The notes: generated by a model from the sequence alone, not told the origin. DNA of 19,606 nt from Flavobacteriaceae bacterium (GCA_030625995.1 DAOUPU010000025.1:1-19606); one strand, 5' to 3'; shown: positions 7,978 through 15,940, numbered from the stretch's first letter. Program-made: numbers and translations.

Positions 7978-8622
7978 ATGGAGATTATTAATAATGAAAT
8001 AGATGGCAAGCATTCCAACCCGGGAGGAGCTAATAGGGGAGGGATAGTTATCATTGATTATGGAGCAGGAAATGTTAGGTCAGTTCAATTCGCGTTAGAA
8101 CGATTGGGTTATTCTGCTATATGTACCAATAACCCAGAGCTCATTCGAACTGCAGATAAAGTGATTTTCCCAGGAGTTGGGGAAGCCAATAGTGCGATGT
8201 TGGAAATAAAGAAATATGGATTGGAAGAAGTAATACCGAAGCTTAAACAACCTGTTCTGGGAATCTGTTTAGGTATGCAATTGATGTGCCGATTTTCTGA
8301 AGAAAACAATACCAAATGCCTGGATATTTTCCCGATTGACGTTGTGAAGTTTTCAAACGAATTAAAAGTACCGCAAATAAGTTGGAATACTTTAACAAAT
8401 CTTAAATATCCCCTCTTCAAGGATATTCCTGAGAATTCATTTGTCTATTACGTTCACAGTTATTATGTACCTGAAAATGAATACACTATTGCTACTACGG
8501 ATTATGGTTTAACCTATTCAGGAGCCATTCAAAAAGGAAATTTTTATGCATGTCAATTTCATCCGGAAAAGAGCAGTGATATAGGGGAACAAATTTTAAA
8601 AAATTTTATAGAATTAAATTGA
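7978..8622 (+). CDS. hisH: Imidazole glycerol phosphate synthase, glutaminase subunit
   Basis: HisH releases ammonia from glutamine and passes it to HisF, which makes imidazoleglycerol phosphate and AICAR. The class I glutaminase triad is intact: Cys97 in LGICLGMQ, His195 and Glu197 in QFHPEK. The oxyanion region FPGVGEA (64-70) is also present. Two things are odd. The family normally begins right at the strand IVIIDYGAGN, but here that strand starts at residue 23 and is preceded by an unrelated segment (NNEIDGKHSNPGGANRGG) with no in-frame ATG, GTG or TTG after 7978. In addition, the usual PHxGWN block reads PQISWN (132-137). A 45-bp gap separates it from hisB. No hisF follows, so its partner must be encoded elsewhere. 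Confidence 0.93.
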   Translation: MEIINNEIDGKHSNPGGANRGGIVIIDYGAGNVRSVQFALERLGYSAICTNNPELIRTADKVIFPGVGEANSAMLEIKKYGLEEVIPKLKQPVLGICLGMQLMCRFSEENNTKCLDIFPIDVVKFSNELKVPQISWNTLTNLKYPLFKDIPENSFVYYVHSYYVPENEYTIATTDYGLTYSGAIQKGNFYACQFHPEKSSDIGEQILKNFIELN

Positions 8623-8755
8623 TATAAAACTCCGATGTTTGTAACTTATAATTATGATGTTATTGTAATTTTAGTATAAAAAAATTACGGTGAATAATTC
8701 TTTGTTTGTATACGATGAAAAAGGATTTTAAACATAATTGGCAGATGTGTAAAAT

Positions 8756-9505
8756 ATGATGAAAAATAAAAAATATGGTTTGATAGGAAAGAATATATCA
8801 TATTCTTTTTCAAAAAAATATTTTACCGAAAAGTTTAAGAATTTGGGATTGAATAATTATTCCTATGAGAACTTTGACTTACAGACTATCGAAGAATTTC
8901 CGTCAATGCTCGAGAGTGTTATTGACCAAATACAAGGCTTTAATGTTACAATTCCTTATAAACAGGAAATAATTGAATATTTAGATGAGATTGAAGAGGA
9001 AGCAAATAGCATAGGAGCTGTAAATACGATCAAAATATCGAAAGAAGGAAAACTAAAGGGGTATAATACAGATATATATGGTTTTGAGCATTCATTGAAG
9101 CCATTACTTAAATCACATATTAAGAATGCCTTAATTTTAGGCACCGGAGGTGCTTCCAAGGCGATCGCTTTTGTACTTAAAAAAAATAATATTCAATTTA
9201 ATTTTGTTTCGAGAATTCCGACCAAACCTCAAACTATTTCTTATGATGATTTGACTGGAACAATTATTGCAGAACATCATCTTATAATAAACTGTACTCC
9301 GATAGGTACATATCCAAAAATAGAAAGTTCACCTGAGATACCTTATGAATTTATGGGGCATAAGCATTTATTATATGACCTCGTTTATAATCCCGAAGTT
9401 TCAACATTTTTATGCAAGGGTAAAGCGCATGGCACAAATATTAAGAATGGTGAAGAAATGTTGCGGTTACAGGCAGATAGGTCCTGGGAAATTTGGAATT
9501 CCTGA
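8756..9505 (+). CDS. aroE: Shikimate dehydrogenase
   Basis: AroE reduces 3-dehydroshikimate to shikimate with NADPH in chorismate and aromatic amino acid synthesis. The 249-residue protein has the shikimate-binding serines in ISYSFSKKYF (14-23), catalytic Lys69 in NVTIPYKQ, catalytic Asp106 in YNTDIYG, the NADP-binding glycine loop GTGGASK (129-135), the block NCTPIGTYP (179-187), and the C-terminal substrate motif GEEMLRLQA (232-240). It is slightly shorter than the E. coli enzyme but complete. It lies 133 bp after hisH, with no terminator that I can see between them, so read-through from the his operon is possible. A second ATG immediately follows the first and either could be used. Confidence 0.95.
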   Translation: MMKNKKYGLIGKNISYSFSKKYFTEKFKNLGLNNYSYENFDLQTIEEFPSMLESVIDQIQGFNVTIPYKQEIIEYLDEIEEEANSIGAVNTIKISKEGKLKGYNTDIYGFEHSLKPLLKSHIKNALILGTGGASKAIAFVLKKNNIQFNFVSRIPTKPQTISYDDLTGTIIAEHHLIINCTPIGTYPKIESSPEIPYEFMGHKHLLYDLVYNPEVSTFLCKGKAHGTNIKNGEEMLRLQADRSWEIWNS

Positions 9506-9563
9506 ACTTATGAACATTAGCGCAACTGTATTATAATTTTTTCATCTAAAAATAAGTATCGTT

Positions 9564-9593
9564 TTGTGATTTGATGATCTATTATTATCTTTC
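9564..9593 (+). promoter_or_regulatory. Weak candidate promoter for the DUF349 gene
   Basis: TTG at 9564-9566 and TATCTTTC at 9586-9593 are separated by 19 bp, close to the Bacteroidetes -33/-7 pattern, with the -7 box ending in C where the consensus has G. The DUF349 start codon lies 50 bp downstream. The evidence is the sequence match only. Confidence 0.3.
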
Positions 9594-9643
9594 AAAACTT
9601 TTACGAGCAATTAAATTATAAAGGAACCTTAAACATTTTTGAA

Positions 9644-11941
9644 ATGTTAGACGAAAATATTGAGAATTTATCTCCAGACGAAAACATTAATGATATTGAT
9701 AATACTAAAGAAAAAAGTGAAAAAATAAAACCTCCTGTTGATAATATTTTGGAGGAAGAAAAATCACTGGAAAATGGTGCTGTTGCTGGAGAATCTCCTT
9801 CGGTGGATGATGCTGCTGAAAGCACTATTGAACTTGATAAAATAAGTTCAGAAAAACCAGATGTAGTTGAAAAAAAGGCTTTAAAGGTTGAGGAATCAGA
9901 AGAAGTAGAAGAAGTTGATGATGTAAAAAATGAGGAGGAACAAGATTCAGAAAAACCAGATGAGGTTAAAGAAAAGGCTTTAAAGGTTGAAGAATCAGAA
10001 GAAGTAGAAGAAGTTGGTGGTGTAAAAAAAGCGGAGAAACAAGATTCAGAAAAACCTGAGAAAGCTGAAGAACCGGATAGTAAAAGTGAAAAATCAGTAC
10101 CGATAAAAGAAGTTGAAAGCAAAAGTGAATCTGTCGATTCTAAATCGGAGGAAACTGTGAAAGATGAAGTAATTGCTGTACCTCCTAAAGAATCAGAAAC
10201 TACAAAGGATAAGGCAGAAAAAGAAATACTCTCCATCGATTTAACCAAATTGAACCTGGAAGAGATTGTTGTCATAATGCAAGAATTAGTTGATAGCTTT
10301 TCATTTCATAAAATCAAAATACAATTTGAGACACTGAAATCGGATTTTAATAAAAAATACAAAAGCTTTATTGCAGAAAAGAAGAAGGAATTTATAAAAG
10401 ATGGTGGAGATGAAATTGATTTCAAATTTTATTTACCGGTAAAGAATATGTTTAATGATATTCTTCATGATTTTAAAAAGAAGCGTCAAAAGTATTATAA
10501 AGAAATAGAAGTAGAGCAGAAACAAAATCTTGAAAGGAAGTTACAGTTAATAAATGATTTGAAAGAATTGATAGATACTGCTGAGCCATCTACAATGTAT
10601 AAAAACTTCAGATCCCTACAAGATGAATGGCGTACAATAGGTCAAATACCTCATACAAAGTACAATGATGTTTGGAGAACTTATCACCATCATGTTGAAA
10701 GGTTTTATGATTTATTGCACTTGAATAATGATTTTAGAGATTTAGATTTTAAACATAATCTTGAAGAAAAGACTAAATTAATTGAAAAGGTTGAAAAGCT
10801 GGGAGATGATCCCGATGTAAACAGTGCATTTAAAGAGTTGCAAATTATTCATAGAATGTGGAAAGAGGATATAGGTCCTGTTGGCAGAGATGTTCGCGAG
10901 GAAGTATGGAACAGGTTTAGTGAGGCAACAAAAAAAATACATAATAAGCGTCACGAATTTCAAAATGAATTAGAGTCTAAGTTCAAAGAAAATGTAATCT
11001 TGAAATTAGCAGTCATAGATAAGATAAAAGCCATTAAAACAGATGGTTATACATCGCATAAGTTATGGCAAAATGCTATAAAAGAAATGGAGACTTTACG
11101 TAAGGAGTTTTTTGCGATTGGGAGAGTGCCAAGATCAAAAAATGAGGAGGTTTGGCAAATATTCAAGGATGCAACCAAAAATTTCAATAAAGCTAAGAAC
11201 GTTTTTTATAAAAGTATTAAGAAAGAACAATCAGAAAATCTGACAAAAAAAATGCAGCTGATTGAACAGGCAGAATCCCTAAAGGATAGTGAAGATTGGG
11301 ATATGGTAACCGAAGTGTTTAAAAAAATTCAAGCAGACTGGAAAACAATTGGGCATGTACCAAGAAGAGATTCTGATAGAATTTGGAAAAGATTTAAAGA
11401 AGCCTGTAATCATTATTTTGATCAGTTACATAATATGCAGGATGGCCATAACAAAGGGCAAGCAGAAGTATTCAATAAGAAAAAGGAATTATTGGAAAAA
11501 TTTAAGGCGGATATAGACCAAGAGAATAAGTTAGATCTTGATTTGGTAAATAAATATATTTCAGAGTGGAGAAATTTAGGTGTTGTTCCGGCTAATATGC
11601 GTCATATTGAAGCAAAGTTGAACAAAGCTATTGACAGTGCTTGTAAAAAATTAAATATTAGCAAAGAAGAAACTGCATTGTTAAAATTCAAGAATGTTAT
11701 AGATGTATATCTAGAACAAAATGATGTAAGAAAACTTGACAATGAACAATTGTTTATCAAAAGAAAAGTTGATGATTTAACAAAAGAAATTAAACAATTG
11801 GAAAATAATATTAGTTTTATTTCTAATGCCACGGACGATAATCCTTTGGTGAAAAATGTTTACAAAAATATAGAAAACTATACCAAGGATCTAAAAGTAT
11901 GGCAACGTAAATTAGCCTATATAAGACAATTGGATTATTAA
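9644..11941 (+). CDS. DUF349 repeat protein with acidic N-terminal tail
   Basis: This is a 765-residue, probably cytosolic protein. Residues 1 to about 200 are low complexity, very rich in Glu, Lys, Ser and Asp, without hydrophobic segments, and include a 33-residue tandem repeat (SEKPD...KALKVEESEEVEEV). From about 220 onward the protein is helical, with at least five DUF349 units spaced about 77 residues apart, each marked by a Trp or aromatic plus IG.VP core: EWRTIGQIP near 327, MWKEDIGPVG near 404, EFFAIGRVP near 488, DWKTIGHVP near 565 and EWRNLGVVP near 641. The function of DUF349 proteins is not established to my knowledge. A DUF349 gene beside aroE is a common arrangement in Bacteroidota. 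A strong terminator follows immediately. Confidence 0.9.
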   Translation: MLDENIENLSPDENINDIDNTKEKSEKIKPPVDNILEEEKSLENGAVAGESPSVDDAAESTIELDKISSEKPDVVEKKALKVEESEEVEEVDDVKNEEEQDSEKPDEVKEKALKVEESEEVEEVGGVKKAEKQDSEKPEKAEEPDSKSEKSVPIKEVESKSESVDSKSEETVKDEVIAVPPKESETTKDKAEKEILSIDLTKLNLEEIVVIMQELVDSFSFHKIKIQFETLKSDFNKKYKSFIAEKKKEFIKDGGDEIDFKFYLPVKNMFNDILHDFKKKRQKYYKEIEVEQKQNLERKLQLINDLKELIDTAEPSTMYKNFRSLQDEWRTIGQIPHTKYNDVWRTYHHHVERFYDLLHLNNDFRDLDFKHNLEEKTKLIEKVEKLGDDPDVNSAFKELQIIHRMWKEDIGPVGRDVREEVWNRFSEATKKIHNKRHEFQNELESKFKENVILKLAVIDKIKAIKTDGYTSHKLWQNAIKEMETLRKEFFAIGRVPRSKNEEVWQIFKDATKNFNKAKNVFYKSIKKEQSENLTKKMQLIEQAESLKDSEDWDMVTEVFKKIQADWKTIGHVPRRDSDRIWKRFKEACNHYFDQLHNMQDGHNKGQAEVFNKKKELLEKFKADIDQENKLDLDLVNKYISEWRNLGVVPANMRHIEAKLNKAIDSACKKLNISKEETALLKFKNVIDVYLEQNDVRKLDNEQLFIKRKVDDLTKEIKQLENNISFISNATDDNPLVKNVYKNIENYTKDLKVWQRKLAYIRQLDY
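9847..10068 (+). repeat. 99-bp in-frame tandem repeat in the DUF349 gene
   Basis: Two complete 99-bp copies (9847-9945 and 9946-10044) and the beginning of a third (from 10045) all open with TTCAGAAAAACC. The period is exactly 33 codons, so copy-number change would keep the frame. The second copy differs from the first at a scatter of positions, mainly near its two ends; the centre, encoding KALKVEESEEVEEV, is nearly identical. It encodes an acidic disordered segment. Confidence 0.85.
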
Positions 11942-11947
11942 AAATAT

Positions 11948-11973
11948 AACCCTGCTAAGGCAGGGTTTTTTTT
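11948..11973 (+). terminator. Rho-independent terminator after the DUF349 gene
   Basis: AACCCTGC (11948-11955) and GCAGGGTT (11960-11967) form a perfect 8-bp stem around the loop TAAG, and an 8-base T run spans 11966-11973. It begins seven bases after the DUF349 stop codon and separates that gene from ettA. Confidence 0.9.
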
Positions 11974-12008
11974 GATGTCTTCTGAAAATAAAGCAAATCA
12001 ATTCTTAG

Positions 12009-12016
12009 TATATTTG
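12009..12016 (+). promoter_or_regulatory. Candidate -7 element for ettA
   Basis: TATATTTG matches the Bacteroidetes -7 consensus TAnnTTTG exactly and ends 23 bp before the ettA ATG, implying a short leader. No convincing TTG box lies 17-23 bp upstream. Its position just after a strong terminator supports a new transcription start here. Confidence 0.4.
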
Positions 12017-12039
12017 TGTGTTAATCTAAATTAATAACT

Positions 12040-13731
12040 ATGGCCGATGATAAAAAAGTTATTTTCTCCATGAGCGGAGTTAATAAGACTTACCAAGGAG
12101 CAAATAAACAGGTGCTTAAAAATATATATCTAAGTTTTTTTTATGGAGCTAAAATTGGCATTTTAGGTTTGAATGGATCCGGAAAATCAACACTACTAAA
12201 AATAATCGCTGGGATTGAAAAGAATTATCAGGGAGATGTAGTTTTCTCTCCGAATTATTCCGTGAGATATTTACCTCAGGAACCTGATATCGACGAATCC
12301 AAAACGGTAATTGATATTGTTAAGGAAGGTGTATCGGAAACAGTAGCTATTTTGGACGAATATAATAAGATCAATGATCTTTTCGGCTTGGAAGAAGTGT
12401 ATTCAGATCCGGACAGGATGGATAAATTAATGGCACAACAAGCGGAGTTGCAGGATAAGATAGAATCCTTAAATGCCTGGGAATTAGATACACAATTAGA
12501 AATAGCGATGGATGCATTGCGGACTCCGGTAGGCGATACACCTATTAAGAACTTATCGGGTGGAGAGAAAAGAAGAGTTGCCTTATGTAGAATATTATTA
12601 CAACAACCGGACGTATTGTTATTAGATGAACCTACCAATCATTTGGATGCCGAGTCGGTACATTGGTTAGAACACCATCTTGCTCAATATAAAGGTACTG
12701 TTATTGCCGTAACACATGATAGATATTTTTTAGATAATGTTGCAGGTTGGATATTAGAGTTGGATAGAGGAGAGGGGATTCCATGGAAGGGGAATTATTC
12801 ATCTTGGTTAGAGCAAAAATCGGACAGATTAGCTAAGGAAGAAAAAACTACCTCTAAGCGTCAAAAAACATTACAACGTGAGTTAGAATGGGTAAGAATG
12901 GCCCCAAAAGGCAGGCATGCAAAATCAAAAGCTCGTTTATCCAGCTATGATAAATTAATGAGCCAAGACCAAAAACAAAAGGAAGAAAAATTGGAAATTT
13001 ATATTCCGAATGGACCTCGTTTGGGGAATAATGTAATCGAAGCAGTTGGGGTTTCGAAGGCCTATGGTGATAAGTTGTTATATGAGGATCTAAATTTTAG
13101 TTTGCCGCCAAATGGTATTGTTGGTATTATTGGACCCAATGGTGCCGGAAAGACAACAATTTTTAGGATGATTATGGGAGAAGAAAAACCTGATAGCGGG
13201 GAATTTCAAGTTGGCGATACAGTAAAACTTGCTTATGTGGATCAAGCTCATTCCAATATTGACCCTGAGAAAAGCATATGGCAAAATTTTTCAGATGAAC
13301 AGGAAATGATCATGATGGGAGGTAAACAAGTAAACTCTCGAGCATATTTAGGAAGATTCAACTACAGTGGTTCTGAGCAAAACAAAAAAGTTTCCACCTT
13401 GTCAGGAGGAGAGAGAAATCGTTTGCATTTAGCCATGACTTTACGCGAGGAAGGAAATGTTCTTTTACTGGACGAGCCAACTAATGACTTAGATGTTAAT
13501 ACTTTACGGGCATTAGAGGAAGGCCTGGAGAATTTTGCAGGATGTGCTGTGGTTATTTCACATGATAGATGGTTTTTAGATAGAATTTGTACTCATATTT
13601 TGGCATTTGAGGGAGATTCACAAGTGTATTATTTTGAGGGAAGTTTTTCTGAGTACGAAGAAAATAAAAAGAAGCGATTGGGTGGAGACCTTATACCAAA
13701 GAGAATTAAATATAAGAAACTAATCAGGTAA
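12040..13731 (+). CDS. ettA: Energy-dependent translational throttle protein EttA (ABC-F)
   Basis: EttA is a soluble ABC-F ATPase that binds the ribosomal E site and, in E. coli, gates the first steps of elongation according to the ADP/ATP ratio. Two ATPase cassettes are visible. The first has Walker A GLNGSGKST (43-51), signature LSGGE (172-176) and Walker B LLLDEP with Glu197. The second has Walker A GPNGAGKTT (365-373), signature LSGGE (454-458) and Glu479. An insert at about 95-140 fits the arm, and the basic linker at about 250-325 fits the P-site tRNA-interacting motif. The C-terminus (FEGSFSEYEENKKKRLG, then PKRIKYK) closely matches EttA and not antibiotic-resistance ABC-F proteins. 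There are no membrane segments. nudK begins 12 bp downstream. Confidence 0.94.
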   Translation: MADDKKVIFSMSGVNKTYQGANKQVLKNIYLSFFYGAKIGILGLNGSGKSTLLKIIAGIEKNYQGDVVFSPNYSVRYLPQEPDIDESKTVIDIVKEGVSETVAILDEYNKINDLFGLEEVYSDPDRMDKLMAQQAELQDKIESLNAWELDTQLEIAMDALRTPVGDTPIKNLSGGEKRRVALCRILLQQPDVLLLDEPTNHLDAESVHWLEHHLAQYKGTVIAVTHDRYFLDNVAGWILELDRGEGIPWKGNYSSWLEQKSDRLAKEEKTTSKRQKTLQRELEWVRMAPKGRHAKSKARLSSYDKLMSQDQKQKEEKLEIYIPNGPRLGNNVIEAVGVSKAYGDKLLYEDLNFSLPPNGIVGIIGPNGAGKTTIFRMIMGEEKPDSGEFQVGDTVKLAYVDQAHSNIDPEKSIWQNFSDEQEMIMMGGKQVNSRAYLGRFNYSGSEQNKKVSTLSGGERNRLHLAMTLREEGNVLLLDEPTNDLDVNTLRALEEGLENFAGCAVVISHDRWFLDRICTHILAFEGDSQVYYFEGSFSEYEENKKKRLGGDLIPKRIKYKKLIR

Positions 13732-13743
13732 TATAAATTTTGA

Positions 13744-14325
13744 ATGAATCAAAGAGTTAAGAATATCAAAACCCAATTATTATCTGATAACTGGTATACA
13801 TTAAACAATATTAATTTTGATTATCAACTAGAGAGTGGGAATTGGGTTAACCAATCGCGTGAATCCTATGATAGGGGAAATGGTGCTACAATACTACTTT
13901 ATAATAAAGAAAAACAAACTGTTATTTTAATTCAGCAATTTAGAATGCCTACATACCTTAACGGCAATGATAAAGGCATGATCATTGAAACTTGTGGCGG
14001 TCTATTGGATGGAGATGATCCAATGACCTGTATTATTAAAGAAACGGAAGAGGAGGTAGGATATAAAATACAAAATGTAAAAAAGGTATTCGAATCTTAT
14101 ATGTCGCCGGGCGCTGTAACCGAAGTAATTCATTTTTTTATAGCAGAATATGCAGATGGCATGAAAGTGAGTGAGGGGGGAGGTTTAGATTCTGAGCATG
14201 AAGAAATTGAAATTCTTGAACTTGATTTCAATAATACCCTGGATATGATTAGGACTGGTGCAATAAAAGATGCAAAAACCATTATGCTTCTGCAATATGC
14301 CCAAATTAATAAGCTACTGGAATAA
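13744..14325 (+). CDS. nudK: Nudix hydrolase, GDP-mannose pyrophosphatase type
   Basis: This 193-residue protein resembles E. coli NudK along its length, with shared blocks SDNWYTL, YDRGNGATILLYN, IQQFRMPT, YMSPGAVTEVIHFFIAEY and an acidic stretch before EILEL. NudK hydrolyses GDP-mannose to mannose 1-phosphate and GMP. The Nudix box lies at 85-107 (G-GLLDG-D...KETEEEVGY). It has two conservative changes from the consensus, Asp for the first Glu and Lys for Arg, while the metal-binding EE pair is kept. It starts 12 bp after ettA and is probably co-transcribed with it. The substrate is assigned by similarity; ADP-ribose or another nucleotide sugar remains possible. Confidence 0.88.
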   Translation: MNQRVKNIKTQLLSDNWYTLNNINFDYQLESGNWVNQSRESYDRGNGATILLYNKEKQTVILIQQFRMPTYLNGNDKGMIIETCGGLLDGDDPMTCIIKETEEEVGYKIQNVKKVFESYMSPGAVTEVIHFFIAEYADGMKVSEGGGLDSEHEEIEILELDFNNTLDMIRTGAIKDAKTIMLLQYAQINKLLE

Positions 14326-14379
14326 GTGAAGTGTTAACTTCTATTCTTCAATTTCACAAAACAGCAAAATGTGATTCTG

Positions 14380-15672
14380 ATGAAGGAAGATTTTCTACAC
14401 TATTTATGGAAATACAAGTTATTTGCGATTAAAGAATTAAGAACCGTTCAGAATACTCCTTTGCAAATCATCAAAAGCGGTCAACATAATTTTAATTCAG
14501 GACCTGATTTTTTTAACAGCAAATTAAAAATAGGAAAAGAAGTTTGGGCAGGTAATGTAGAGATACACGTAAGATCTTCTGATTGGTATGTGCATGGACA
14601 TGAGTCTGATGTAAATTATGATAATGTAATTCTACATGTCGTATGGACCAATGACATAGAAGTATTTGGCTGTAACAACCAGGTTATTCCTACTCTGGAG
14701 CTAAATAAAATAGTTTCAAACGAACTTATCAAAAAATATCAAAAATTATTTTCAAAATCCGTTCAATGGATTAATTGTGAGAATGACATCCATTCGATTG
14801 ATAAATTCACATTAAATAATTGGTTGGAAAGATTGTATTTTGAGAGATTAGAGCAAAAATCCATAGAGATTCAACAGCTGTTAAAAACATGTACAAATGA
14901 TTGGGAAGCAACATTGTTTAAGCTTTTGACCAAGAATTTTGGTCTTAAAGTTAATGCTGAATCATTTTTAAATTTGGCAAATTCCATGGATTTTAAAATT
15001 GTTCGAAAAGAACAGGACAATTTGAATAAGCTCGAAGCCTTATTTTTTGGACAGGCCGGTATGCTAATTAAGGAAATAGAAGATGGATATTATATAATTC
15101 TTCAAAAAGAATATAAGTACCTTCAAAGAAAGTATGATTTAACCCCACTTAATAAAGGACAATTTCAATTTTTCAGATTGAGACCCAGTAATTTCCCCAC
15201 AATACGATTATCACAACTATCGAAATTGTATTTTGCCAAAAGCAGTTTGTTTGCAAAAATTTTGAAAGCCAAAAGTAAAGATGATTTTTATGAAGTATTT
15301 GATATTGAGCCCTCAGAATATTGGCAGCGGCATTATAATTTTTCATCAGTATCTTCAAAACGCACTAATAAGCTTACTAAATCATTTATTGATCTTTTGC
15401 TCATAAACACTATAATTCCGATAAAATTTACTTATTACAGAGAGATGGGAGAAGTAGATGCGGTTTACTTTTTGAATTTAATTTATCAAATTCAGCCTGA
15501 AAAGAATAATATTATTAAAAAATATGAGAGCTTATTGCAAAATTCTTTGGAGAATACATTCAGTATAAAAAATGCTTTCCACAGCCAATCCTTCTTGCAA
15601 CTAAAAAATGAGTATTGCAATTTGAATAAATGTCTATCCTGTGCGATAGGAAATTCTCTTTTAAAAGACTAA
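14380..15672 (+). CDS. DUF2851 family protein
   Basis: This gives 430 residues from ATG 14380. A GTG at 14371 would add three residues, but the family typically opens as here with M-KEDFLHYLWKYKLF. The N-terminal half contains conserved-looking blocks GPDFFNSKLKIG, WAGNVEIHVRSSDWYVHGH and YDNVILHVVW. The C-terminus ends with a cysteine motif, YCN...KCLSCAIGNSLL, which is characteristic of DUF2851. No function is known to me for this family; the Cys cluster could bind metal, and the N-terminal half has a nuclease-like feel that I cannot confirm. It follows nudK by 54 bp and may share its transcript. It converges with the minus-strand genes to the right. Confidence 0.85.
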   Translation: MKEDFLHYLWKYKLFAIKELRTVQNTPLQIIKSGQHNFNSGPDFFNSKLKIGKEVWAGNVEIHVRSSDWYVHGHESDVNYDNVILHVVWTNDIEVFGCNNQVIPTLELNKIVSNELIKKYQKLFSKSVQWINCENDIHSIDKFTLNNWLERLYFERLEQKSIEIQQLLKTCTNDWEATLFKLLTKNFGLKVNAESFLNLANSMDFKIVRKEQDNLNKLEALFFGQAGMLIKEIEDGYYIILQKEYKYLQRKYDLTPLNKGQFQFFRLRPSNFPTIRLSQLSKLYFAKSSLFAKILKAKSKDDFYEVFDIEPSEYWQRHYNFSSVSSKRTNKLTKSFIDLLLINTIIPIKFTYYREMGEVDAVYFLNLIYQIQPEKNNIIKKYESLLQNSLENTFSIKNAFHSQSFLQLKNEYCNLNKCLSCAIGNSLLKD

Positions 15673-15693
15673 TAATGCTAGACTGTTTATTTT

Positions 15694-15765
15694 TTAAGCT
15701 ATCAATCCCATTTCTATTTCAACTCTTTTAAATTCCTGCATGCAGTTATAATCAGAGGCAATTTT
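15694..15765 (-). other. Protein-like tail one frame away from the Cys-rich ORF
   Basis: Directly after the Cys-rich ORF stop, the +1 frame reads KIASDYNC, then MQEFKRVEIEMGLIA and a TAA at 15696-15694. It looks like a coding end: polar and helical, another Cys, and AT-ending codons like its neighbours. It also belongs to a longer 54-codon frame starting at 15858, but the first half of that frame is a Val-rich shadow of the Cys codons. The likeliest reading is that this tail was, or is, joined to the Cys-rich peptide as one protein of about 57 residues. Confidence 0.4.
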
Positions 15766-15868
15766 AACAGTTGCAGTTGGAACAAGAACAATTTTCACAG
15801 CTACAGTTTTGACACTGTCCTTTTTTACATTCCTCACAATTACATGTACAATTATCATTATTTTTCAT
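15764..15868 (-). CDS. Cysteine-rich metallothionein-like small protein
   Basis: The frame from ATG 15868 encodes 34 residues, of which 11 are Cys, at positions 7, 9, 11, 14, 19, 22, 24, 27, 29, 32 and 34. They are arranged in CxC and CxxC steps with Asn, Ser, Glu and Lys between them. There is no signal peptide and no His. This spacing is that of metallothioneins, small cytosolic proteins that bind Zn, Cu or Cd through thiolate clusters, so metal sequestration is the natural guess. It lies 72 bp downstream of the acyl-CoA dehydrogenase stop on the same strand, in a convergent gap that would otherwise be called empty. It stops at TAA 15766-15764, where a tail in another frame continues. Existence as a translated gene is inferred from composition; I do not recognise a specific family. 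Confidence 0.6.
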   Translation of the reverse strand: MKNNDNCTCNCEECKKGQCQNCSCENCSCSNCNC

Positions 15869-15940
15869 AAAATTATATTTAAGATTTTATATATCAGACC
15901 ATAAAATTAATAAAAAGACGTGTTTCTAAGATATTTAAAT

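Noticed and set aside
8623..8755. Search for a promoter or a small missing his gene between hisH and aroE
   Set aside because: No frame of useful length and no good TTG / TAnnTTTG pair at the right spacing was found; the stretch is AT-rich with nothing I can name.
9616..10275. A 219-residue Ser/Thr-rich open frame on the minus strand
   Set aside because: It is the antisense shadow of the acidic, repetitive DUF349 N-terminus: Glu/Lys-rich codons read backwards give Ser, Phe and Thr. It has no family motifs.
15766..15858. Val-rich N-terminal half of a 54-codon minus-strand ORF (15694-15858)
   Set aside because: Its Val codons arise from reading TGT-rich Cys codons one base out. The Cys frame has the more coherent pattern, so only the tail of this ORF was kept.
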